Below, one piece after another: positions 55,991 through 63,078 of a stretch of DNA of 64,000 bases. The translations under genes and the position numbers were made by a program. A model generated the notes under the pieces. The model saw only the letters and a program-made list of their open reading frames with translations, was not told the DNA's origin and did no database searches. Every line of letters starts with the position of its first letter. The first letter of the stretch is position 1. Origin of the DNA: Cernens ardua (GTDB taxonomy: Bacteria > Pseudomonadota > Gammaproteobacteria > Pseudomonadales > Halomonadaceae); contig NZ_JBPCZH010000008.1 in NCBI RefSeq assembly GCF_051251085.1, forward strand, positions 1 through 64,000, written 5' to 3'.

Positions 55991-56422
55991 ATGAATACTA
56001 CACCCCCCATCGAACTCCTCCGTCTTATCATGAACCTTGTCCGTATTGGTCAGGTCGCTCAATGCGATTTCTCGCAGGCACCTCCACGCGTACGCGTCCA
56101 GTGTGGTGAACTGCTGACCAACTGGTTACCCTGGAATGCAGGTCGGGCCGGGGCGCTCCGTGTTTGGGCACCGCCTGCTGTGGGAGAAACCGTTATTCTG
56201 CTCTCACCCAGTGGGGATACCGCTGGGGCAGTGGTCATCGGGAGCCTTTACAATACCGCCATGCCCGCGCCGGAGGCGTCCAAAAGCGTCGTCGCGCTGC
56301 ATTTTAGCGACGGGGCACGTCTTCACTACGATCAGGCCGCGCGTGTACTAACCGCCAACATCCCGGGGAGAGTCAGTGGCAATATGGCTACATTCGTTAT
56401 CGAAAATATAATGACCGAGTAG
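55991..56422 (+). pseudogene. P2 gpV-like baseplate assembly protein, C-terminally truncated
   Basis: 143 residues similar to the start of P2 gpV, the central tail spike. LLRLIMNLVRIGQVAQCDFSQAPPRVRVQCGELLTNWLPW, the RVWAPPAVGETVILLSPSGDTAGAVVIGSLY block (OB fold) and ALHFSDGARLHYDQAARVLT match in order. P2 gpV has about 210 residues; the triple-helix and metal-tipped apex are missing here. In P2, V lies directly after S, so this marks the same prophage as the gpS fragment. Confidence 0.75.
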
Positions 56423-56474
56423 AGTTCAGCATAAAAAATCTAAAGCAGGGGACTCAGCCCCCTGCCCGTATCAT

Positions 56475-56672
56475 TTAGACTTTCTTACGCGGGTACATTT
56501 TGCCCTTGGCTAGCCATGACAATTGGCTCTTCAACGAAGCGAATGCCAACTTGCCACCAAATAAAGCAAAACCACTCCCCGACACCATATTCATCTCTTC
56601 AGGAGTTAGCTCACGGAGAGAGACGGGAGCATTGTTTCCAGATGTTTTTGCCGTTTTCTCGACAGTTTTCAT
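56475..56672 (-). CDS. putative bacteriocin/microcin precursor with double-glycine-type leader
   Basis: 65 residues. Residues 21-33, ELTPEEMNMVSGS, align position by position with the class II bacteriocin leader consensus ELSxxELxxIxGG, with GS in place of GG. Cleavage after Ser33 would give a 32-residue core that starts GFALFGGK, contains no Asp or Glu, seven Lys/Arg, one Trp and a basic end (PRKKV). AGTAGG stands before the ATG at 56672. No peptidase-ABC exporter, maturation enzyme or immunity gene is evident in the window. Name by pattern only; activity is inferred. Confidence 0.6.
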   Translation of the reverse strand: MKTVEKTAKTSGNNAPVSLRELTPEEMNMVSGSGFALFGGKLAFASLKSQLSWLAKGKMYPRKKV

Positions 56673-56766
56673 GACACCTACTCAATTGATTTTTAAGGAA
56701 AAACTACGCGCATAGATATAATGACTCCCTGCGCAAATAGTAAATTGATTTTGCCAATCAAGACTG

Positions 56767-56795
56767 TCACACGTAATAGCAGGTTATGTGTGACG
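56767..56795. promoter_or_regulatory. inverted repeat upstream of the small peptide gene
   Basis: GTCACACGTAA (56767-56777) and TTATGTGTGAC (56785-56795) pair at 10 of 11 positions. It is about 95 bases upstream of the peptide gene start. A plausible -35/-10 pair (TTTACT, 18 bases, TATATC) lies between on the minus strand, so it may be an operator or activator site. Confidence 0.5.
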
Positions 56796-56848
56796 GGAGG
56801 ACAAGCAGAAAGTCTGTTTTAAAGCTTAAAATAAAGAGGTGAAGATTG

Positions 56849-57052
56849 ATGCCGATTGCATGGAGCGGTATTCTTCGTTCCGCAGTAATACCCTGTTACT
56901 GCTGGGTGTGGAAGCCCGAAACCTGTGAATCATCCCCAATTTTTCTGCCGTATTTTTACGGCAGTTTTTTATGGCGGCTTTATGCAGTCGAGTTCTCTCG
57001 ACCGGTGATCACAGCTACCGGCTTTCCACACTGCGTCAAGCCGCCACCATAA
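56849..57052 (+). CDS. small hypothetical protein in the island
   Basis: 67-residue open frame (starts MPIAWSGILRS; contains CYCWVWKPETC) with GAGG ten bases before the ATG. I cannot assign a family. An 8-bp hairpin with a T-run (56945-56970) lies inside the frame, which argues against full-length expression. It may be a short leader-type transcript or a phage-satellite remnant. Confidence 0.25.
   Translation: MPIAWSGILRSAVIPCYCWVWKPETCESSPIFLPYFYGSFLWRLYAVEFSRPVITATGFPHCVKPPP
56945..56970 (+). terminator. terminator-like hairpin in the island
   Basis: CTGCCGTA (56945-56952) and TACGGCAG (56957-56964), loop TTTT, followed by six T. Only the plus strand has the T-run. It would end a short rightward transcript starting somewhere after 56.8 kb. 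Confidence 0.7.
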
Positions 57053-57527
57053 TAAAAATGGGCTTTTAGCGCTAAGCACATCTAACCTGCTTATCCTTTT
57101 GTGAATAACGTTACTACTGCTTATCCCAAAATTTTCGCCTACCCAAGAAATGCCAATAGGTATTTACTTTATTGCCATGTACTTAAAAAACATATTTTAA
57201 GTTAAAGGGTTATACATTAATTCCCCTTATCATTTCTCACCTAATAATTCGAGCCATTAAGTGTTGTTTAAGCTTTTAGCGCTAGAATACTCGCCAAAGA
57301 AACTTGCTCACTTTAACGTCAGCTCATTTTTGTTTCTTATCTAGATTTATTCATGACTAACAGCACGCATAGCGTCCAACGTCCTCCAAAGAGTTCGGTT
57401 ATCGTATCTCCACATCCACGGTAAGAAATTAAGGGAGCAGCGTCTTAAAATGATCACGATTACTCGTTGGGTCGGGTTACTGCTGCCAAAAGCACTTTCT
57501 TTCATATTGCTGGATAGGTTGAAGCAT
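57053..57527. other. gene-free stretch in the island
   Basis: AT-rich. The 13-mer GCTTTTAGCGCTA occurs at 57062-57074 and 57272-57284; the core is palindromic (TAGCGCTA). Nothing else is recognisable. Confidence 0.4.
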
Positions 57528-58025
57528 ATGAAATCACAAAGTTTATGGCTGATCATTGCGACCCTGATGGGGGCACTTGTATGGCAGTCATTGAATTTGA
57601 GTGAACAGAAACAGCTTATGACGCTACTGACAGCCCGTAATATTGAAGCGACGGCTCAATGGACACAGCAAGTGCTTACACTGGAACGTCAACGTCACGC
57701 GCTTGCCAATACTATTGATCAACGCTTTCTTGAGGAAGAACGCCATGCGAAAACTCGCATACACGCTACCATTGATCGTTTGCATCGGGACGCTCTGCAG
57801 CTGCGCCAACAACCCGCCCTCTCTACATCGGGAAATGCCTCACATACCGCTTCCACAAATGATCATGCAGCCCCAATCAGAGGACTTCTCCCGGAAGATG
57901 CAGAGTTTCTTGTTCGGTTCGCCGCCGATGCTGACAGCCGAGTCCGACAGCTGACACAATGTCAGGATTATCTTCGAGCCTTATCGAACGAAAAAAATAC
58001 CAAACCTGCACCAACACCTGAATGA
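57528..58025 (+). CDS. phage Rz-like inner-membrane spanin
   Basis: 165 residues. A single N-terminal membrane anchor (SLWLIIATLMGALVWQSL, 5-22) precedes a periplasmic coiled-coil (25-95). The C-terminal RGLLPEDAEFLVRFAADADSRVRQLTQCQDYLRAL matches the end of phage Rz proteins. Rz pairs with Rz1 to fuse inner and outer membranes in the last lysis step. The ATG at 57528 is chosen because the anchor starts there; the frame is open from 57450. Rz1 is nested inside in another frame. Confidence 0.8.
   Translation: MKSQSLWLIIATLMGALVWQSLNLSEQKQLMTLLTARNIEATAQWTQQVLTLERQRHALANTIDQRFLEEERHAKTRIHATIDRLHRDALQLRQQPALSTSGNASHTASTNDHAAPIRGLLPEDAEFLVRFAADADSRVRQLTQCQDYLRALSNEKNTKPAPTPE
57745..57954 (+). 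CDS. Rz1-like outer-membrane spanin lipoprotein (nested, +1 frame)
   Basis: 69 residues wholly inside the Rz gene in a different frame, with AGGA ten bases before the ATG. A lipoprotein signal (LAYTLPLIVCIGTLCSC, lipidation at Cys20) is followed by a short, proline-rich mature part. It contains MIMQPQ, recalling the WIMQPPPDW of lambda Rz1. Nested Rz1 genes are a hallmark of spanin pairs, so the two calls support each other. Confidence 0.75.
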   Translation: MRKLAYTLPLIVCIGTLCSCANNPPSLHREMPHIPLPQMIMQPQSEDFSRKMQSFLFGSPPMLTAESDS

Positions 58026-58222
58026 TATCTTCCAGCAGCCCCCACCATGACATAAAACAGTCTCCTTATCCGCTTCAGCAGTAGCATCTCAGGCCGGATA
58101 ATCTATACTCAGGGGGCAAGGTACGAACTATTCCATGGGCATCATCTGTTGCCACTTATACCTCATATCATCCTGCGCTCTCATTAAATCTGGACAGGTC
58201 AGAGGACAACAAGGCTCACCCA

Positions 58223-59104
58223 ATGCTAACGCTAATATCCGTCATATCGCTTGTATTAGGGGTACTAACTTGCATCATGATTGCGGGTGATATCAAAAAG
58301 CATCCTCAACACATGAAAATAATGAATATTACCTGGCCAATTACCGGGTTATATCTTCCTGTGATCGGATGGTATCTCTACACCTCCCTGGGGCGAACAA
58401 CCAGTGGCGGCCATTCCATGTCACATAAGGACCACCAGAAAAATCACTCGACACGCCAGTACCCCTCCGGAGAGAGCAATACGACCACAGCCTCGGACCA
58501 TGAGCACACAACTCATCATCAACCCCATGCCATGGGAAGCATGTCCCATAGCCAGCACAAGGCGGAGAATACGCATCAGGGGGATCACTCTCATCACTAT
58601 GACATGAACCACATGTCACACATGCATGGGCAGAGGCATCATCATGGCGATGGAGAAAAACCTCTATGGAAAAGCGCACTCGTGGATAACACCCACTGTG
58701 GCGGAGGCTGTACCATAGGGGATATCGTCACCGCACTTGTTTCAGCAATCGTCACAATCAGTATCGCTGGTTCGATGCTACTAGGGCACTTTGTCCTCGA
58801 CTTCATCGGCGCATTCGTATTTGGGATCGTTTTCCAGTACCTTCCCAAGCGCGAAATGAATCCCTCCATGAGCCGCACCAAAGCACTAGTGGAAGCATTG
58901 AAGGCCGATACCCTTTCAGTCATTTTTTATCAAATCGGCATGTATATATGGATGTTGATTTGCATGTATGGCTTCCACATGCGGCTTGATGTATTCAGCT
59001 TTTCATATTGGTTCATCATGCAGATCGCCATGCTGGCCGGGTTTATTACGGTTTACCCAGCCAATATCATGCTTATCAAACTTGGTATCAAGGAAGCCAT
59101 GTAA
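58223..59104 (+). CDS. DUF4396 membrane protein with His-rich loop
   Basis: 293-residue inner-membrane protein. Two N-terminal membrane segments (1-21 and 36-55) and four in the second half (from 166) frame a loop, about 64-142, packed with His, Met, Ser and Asp (e.g. HHYDMNHMSHMH). HCGGGCTIGDI at 158-168 supplies two cysteines. The C-terminal half (LDFIGAFVFGIVFQYLPKREMNPSMSRTKALVEALKADTLSVIFYQIGMY) is the DUF4396 core. A copper or other metal-binding role is inferred from composition and its place before fecA; no function is proven. Confidence 0.8.
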   Translation: MLTLISVISLVLGVLTCIMIAGDIKKHPQHMKIMNITWPITGLYLPVIGWYLYTSLGRTTSGGHSMSHKDHQKNHSTRQYPSGESNTTTASDHEHTTHHQPHAMGSMSHSQHKAENTHQGDHSHHYDMNHMSHMHGQRHHHGDGEKPLWKSALVDNTHCGGGCTIGDIVTALVSAIVTISIAGSMLLGHFVLDFIGAFVFGIVFQYLPKREMNPSMSRTKALVEALKADTLSVIFYQIGMYIWMLICMYGFHMRLDVFSFSYWFIMQIAMLAGFITVYPANIMLIKLGIKEAM

Positions 59105-59370
59105 ACCACATTCGGTGAATGTTGTAATCAGCAGCGCTCATGGATATATCGCAAGAAGATTGAAATCAGTCCCACAAATAGCCCTTCTTCCCCCCTTTAA
59201 AAGAACTACTGTGCTTGAGCGTATTATTTCAATGAATACGCCTAGTACAGGCACGCGTGCAATGTCTTTCTTTACGCGTGAATTCTATCGTCCCAAATGA
59301 TAATCGCCCCCGTTTTCCGCGCATCTATAGCTCTTTTTTGAATAACACATTCTTAATTACGACTTAAAAA
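59105..59370. other. DUF4396-fecA intergenic region
   Basis: No gene of convincing quality. The right end leads into the Fur-type operator at 59371-59409. No terminator of the DUF4396 gene is clear. Confidence 0.4.
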
Positions 59371-59409
59371 ATCCTCAATTGATAATTGTTATCATTATCA
59401 ATTGAGGAT
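59371..59409 (+). promoter_or_regulatory. 39-bp palindromic Fur box upstream of fecA
   Basis: Arms of 15 bp, ATCCTCAATTGATAA (59371-59385) and TTATCAATTGAGGAT (59395-59409), are perfectly complementary around nine bases. GATAATTGTTATCATTATC inside it matches 16 of 19 positions of the Fur consensus GATAATGATAATCATTATC. It lies about 65 bases before the fecA ATG, so iron should repress the gene. Confidence 0.85.
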
Positions 59410-59472
59410 AACATTTGCATGCTATTTCCACACTTGATCGCTAATTAACCATTTCTGGGAACCGAAATAATA

Positions 59473-61650
59473 ATGAAAAACGCTGCCTCACACTGGGTGA
59501 AGCCTGCTATCACTCTTGCTTGCATGGGAACTCTATGCTTCCCCTATCAGCTCTACGCGGCAACTATTACATCCTCAACAGCGCATGACTCAAATGCTTC
59601 GGATCAAAAGATAGCCCCTGAGGCGCCCGCGAAGCCTGCCCCCGCCACTACGCAACAATTGGCTACTGTCAAAGTCGTAGGGGATTGGTTGAGTGCTGCC
59701 AGAGCCGATAATGTTTTCAATAGCCCAGGGGCCAGGGATCTGCTGGATCGTCATCAGCTCGAACGAGTAGGGGTGACCTCCATTTCCGATGCGCTTAACC
59801 GAATCCCGGGCGTATTTTCACCGGGCCCAAATGGTACGGGAGATGATGATCTTGCGTTGAATTTCGGGATTCGCGGACTAAACCCACGCTTATCAACCGA
59901 ATCTACGGTATTGATGGACGGTATTCCGGTACCGTACGCCCCTTATGGCCAACCACAGTTATCGGTTGCACCGATCTCATTAGGGAATATGCAGGCAGTC
60001 GATGTTATTCGTGGCGGGGGCTCAGTACGTTACGGGCCACAAAATGTCGGTGGGATTGTGAACTTTGTAACGCGTGCCATTCCTAAGAAGAAGTTCGCCT
60101 CGGATATTAATTATCATGTTGAAAATAGCCCTTCTTCCAGCCACGGCCTCAAGAATACGATGAGTTTGCTGGCCGGTGGCACCGCCAGTAACGGTTTTGG
60201 TGCGGCCCTGCTTTACAGCGGTACACGTGGCAGTAACTTCCGCGAACACAGCCGAACCAGCCATCTGGATGACACCATGCTGAAGCTGAACTATCAGCTG
60301 GATAAACGTAATCGTTTTCACGCCATTGCACAGTATTACGATGGTAAAGGAGAGATGCCCGGGGGGTTGACTCGCGCGCAATACAATCAGAATCGCTATC
60401 AGTCCAAGCGCCCCCGTGATGTATTCTGGGCACGACGGACGTTGGTGAGTGGCGGATATGACTTCACGGGGGAAGCAAACAAGTTCAACGTGGACTATTT
60501 CTTCACTAAAACCTTGCGTAGTGGTTTCCTTGATCAGAAGGGGTTTACCTCTCTTTCACCGCGCTACTACTGGGTACGCGGTATTCAGTCCCAATATTCG
60601 CATGAGTTTGACTTGGGGCCAGTCCACGATCGCTTCACGATTGGTTATCGTTACATCAATGAGTCAAATCATGAGCTTCGCTACCGCGAACAATTTGCGG
60701 CGCACAAGCTACCCACCACGCATAGCAGAAACGACCGGAATGCCGGCGGCGGCACACGTGCCAATGCTTTTTATGCGGACAATGAATTCGATATAGGTCG
60801 TTGGACCATTACGCCAGGTGTGCGTTTTGAGGATATTCACACACGCCAAACCAATTATCTCAGCAAGAAGAAATTCAAGGGCGATTACACCACAACATTA
60901 CCTGCCCTCTTTGTAATGTATCACGTGATGCCCAGTTGGAATATCTATGCCAATACGGAAGGCTCGTTCAGTAGTGTGCAGTACAGCCAAATGCCCAATC
61001 GGGTGGCATCAGGAACGGTCAAGCCAGAAAAAGCACGTACCTGGGAATTGGGTACCCACTTCGATAATGGGATTGTCCAGGCGCAACTGGATACGTTCCT
61101 GATTAACTTCAAGGATCAATATCAGAGTAATCAAATCGATAATACGGTATATGCACAGGGTAAAACCCGTCACCATGGGGTAGAAGGGTCTATCAACTAC
61201 CAATTGGCAGCCCTGAACCCCGTGCTGCGTAACTTTAATGTGTACGCCAATATGGCGTGGGTCGATGCGAAAATTCGTGAAGCAGGCCCCAACAAGGGAA
61301 ATCGTGTGCCGTTCTCTTCAAAACTGAAAGGGCTAGTCGGTGTGGGCTACACTTACAAAGGCTGGCAGGCTAATCTGGAGTCGCAATTCCAGACAGCTCA
61401 GTATGCAGACAACAAGAATACGAGAAAAGAAAGCGCCGATGGTAGTACAGGCCGCATTCCCGGTTTTGCCATTTGGAATGTGACGGGGAATTACGATTTC
61501 GGTCCGGATACCGACCATCTCAAGGTTGGAGTGGGCGTTAAAAACGTCTTCAACCGCCATGACTTTACACGCTCGTACAATGACAACAACCGCGGTATCT
61601 ATGCAGGGTTGCCACGTACATTCTTTGCTCAAGTTTCGGCTTCTTTGTAA
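59473..61650 (+). CDS. fecA: FecA-like TonB-dependent ferric citrate receptor, without signalling domain
   Basis: 725-residue outer-membrane receptor. Signal peptide 1-30. The plug begins at VKVVGDWLSAARADNVFNSPGARDLLDR and includes NFGIRGLNPRLSTESTVLMDGIPVPYAPYGQPQLS and VIRGGGSVRYGPQNVGGIVNFVTRAIP, very close to E. coli FecA. The barrel shows GGTASNGFGAALLYSGTRGSNFREHS and the TWELGTHFDNG and KESADGSTGRIPGF blocks. E. coli FecA has an N-terminal signalling (STN) domain of about 80 residues before the plug; here only a 35-residue Ala/Pro linker is found, and no fecIR genes are nearby. The last residue is Leu in place of the usual Phe. Confidence 0.9.
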   Translation: MKNAASHWVKPAITLACMGTLCFPYQLYAATITSSTAHDSNASDQKIAPEAPAKPAPATTQQLATVKVVGDWLSAARADNVFNSPGARDLLDRHQLERVGVTSISDALNRIPGVFSPGPNGTGDDDLALNFGIRGLNPRLSTESTVLMDGIPVPYAPYGQPQLSVAPISLGNMQAVDVIRGGGSVRYGPQNVGGIVNFVTRAIPKKKFASDINYHVENSPSSSHGLKNTMSLLAGGTASNGFGAALLYSGTRGSNFREHSRTSHLDDTMLKLNYQLDKRNRFHAIAQYYDGKGEMPGGLTRAQYNQNRYQSKRPRDVFWARRTLVSGGYDFTGEANKFNVDYFFTKTLRSGFLDQKGFTSLSPRYYWVRGIQSQYSHEFDLGPVHDRFTIGYRYINESNHELRYREQFAAHKLPTTHSRNDRNAGGGTRANAFYADNEFDIGRWTITPGVRFEDIHTRQTNYLSKKKFKGDYTTTLPALFVMYHVMPSWNIYANTEGSFSSVQYSQMPNRVASGTVKPEKARTWELGTHFDNGIVQAQLDTFLINFKDQYQSNQIDNTVYAQGKTRHHGVEGSINYQLAALNPVLRNFNVYANMAWVDAKIREAGPNKGNRVPFSSKLKGLVGVGYTYKGWQANLESQFQTAQYADNKNTRKESADGSTGRIPGFAIWNVTGNYDFGPDTDHLKVGVGVKNVFNRHDFTRSYNDNNRGIYAGLPRTFFAQVSASL

Positions 61651-61695
61651 AACGTGCAAACAATTATGCGCTTGTAATCATGTGAGCCCCCAAAG

Positions 61696-61721
61696 AAACC
61701 CGTCTGTATCAAGACGGGTTT
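61696..61721 (+). terminator. terminator of fecA
   Basis: AAACCCGTCT (61696-61705) pairs with AGACGGGTTT (61712-61721) over a 6-base loop, then TATTC. The stem also gives a T-run on the minus strand. Confidence 0.75.
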
Positions 61722-61787
61722 ATTCTCGTCTGCTGCTTCCCATATACGTTCCTTCTTACAGACTTTATTGCTTTTGTATAGGCTGCA

Positions 61788-62021
61788 TCACTTATTGCTA
61801 TTCCCCCAGTTATATTGGAACAGTGGGCGCACACCATCATGAATATGGTTCCGATCAAGGCAATCCTGATAGGTAGAGTGCTGAATTTGAGTGTTGCTGG
61901 AGAACTGTTCAGCCGTTTGACGGCACTGGCTAATTACTTGCTGGTAATTACTGGCATTGTTATCGGAAGCACAGCCAGCTAGCAGTCCAATCACCAGCGC
62001 AACGGGGATTAATTTATACAT
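61788..62021 (-). CDS. small lipoprotein of unknown function
   Basis: 77 residues with a lipoprotein signal (KLIPVALVIGLLAGC, lipidation at Cys17). The mature part is polar with two further cysteines (SQCRQTAEQ and QDCLDRN) spaced for a disulfide. AGGTAAAAG precedes the ATG. No family is recognised. It reads away from the cupin gene and toward fecA's terminator. Confidence 0.6.
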   Translation of the reverse strand: MYKLIPVALVIGLLAGCASDNNASNYQQVISQCRQTAEQFSSNTQIQHSTYQDCLDRNHIHDGVRPLFQYNWGNSNK

Positions 62022-62197
62022 TGTCTTTTACCTGAAAGGAGCACAGATTGTTAGCATAGCACTTTACAACGCTTATTGAGGATTGTTTGACTTAACACTC
62101 AATCCCAACATTCTTGATAAAAATTTGCCCTCTCATTTCCTTTTCTACACTATTAAACAAGACTTAAATACATTGATAGAAAAGAAAGGAAGAGTAT

Positions 62198-62836
62198 TTG
62201 AAAATGTCTACGATTGCCCATCGCAATAAAAAAAGCTTCTCCCCGAAAATGAAAGTCTTTTTAGGGGCACTATCAAGCATGGCAATGCTATGTATCGGCG
62301 TCACCAGTGCTCAGGCAGACACTGGTCAGAAAGGCGAGATTATTGGCGAACCAGTGGGACCAAATGCATCTACAGTTTCACATCATCATTTACAACCCGC
62401 GTTGAGTTATATTTCAGAGTGGGCCGATGCCTCAGGAGCAACACACTTTACGCATTGCAGAATAGAGAATGAGAAATTCAAGAGCTATGCGCCACCCGCA
62501 GCGCCCCAATGGATAGGGATATCTCCCGATAAAATAGAGAGTATTTCCTATGCGGCATTGCCCGTTGGTTATGAAGGTTCCTGGCACCATGCGCCAAGCC
62601 CTCAGTGGGTGATTACACTTGCCGGTAAATGGTCAGTCGAAACAACAGATGGTAAGCGTTTTGTGCAAGGGCCAGGAGAAATGCAATTCAATGACGACTC
62701 CAATTCACACCCACGCAAGGATGACGCTCACGTTGGGCATGTGTCCAAAACTGTTGGCAACGTTCCCAACGAGCAGCTTATTATCAAACTAAAACCCGGA
62801 ACACGCCTTCATCAGAAAGGTCACTGTGTTTACTAA
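62198..62836 (+). CDS. secreted cupin-domain protein
   Basis: 212 residues with a Sec signal peptide (about 1-40, cleavage near AQA-D). The mature part has a cupin-like core: GYEGSWHHAPSPQWVITLAGKWSVETTDGKRFVQGPGEMQFNDDS, with metal-type histidines in HHAPS and later HVGHV. The ligand is unknown. A TTG at 62198 has AAGGA seven bases upstream; the ATG two codons later is the alternative. It lies between two iron-receptor genes, with no operon link visible. Confidence 0.65.
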   Translation: MKMSTIAHRNKKSFSPKMKVFLGALSSMAMLCIGVTSAQADTGQKGEIIGEPVGPNASTVSHHHLQPALSYISEWADASGATHFTHCRIENEKFKSYAPPAAPQWIGISPDKIESISYAALPVGYEGSWHHAPSPQWVITLAGKWSVETTDGKRFVQGPGEMQFNDDSNSHPRKDDAHVGHVSKTVGNVPNEQLIIKLKPGTRLHQKGHCVY

Positions 62837-63078
62837 TTCATGGAAAGATATTGATATTCGATCAGAGATCATCATTATTCATGAACGGTTCCGGTTACCC
62901 ATGTAGTCATGTTTTTCGGAAAGAATTGCACGTTACTTTCCACATGACAAAAGTTGATAACAGAAGTTGTCGTAAAGCAAGTGGTGGCATTTATAACTGC
63001 CTTGGAAAACGAAACGATACAAGATGGAAGGAAACAAGGCCCCGGGAAAAGGAGCCTTGCTGTCTTTGACTCAACTCA

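Noticed and set aside
52697..58222. Second copy of the ssrA 3' end as attR
   Set aside because: I looked for GCCGCCTCCACCA-like sequence and found only GCCGCCACCATAA at about 57041, which is too weak.
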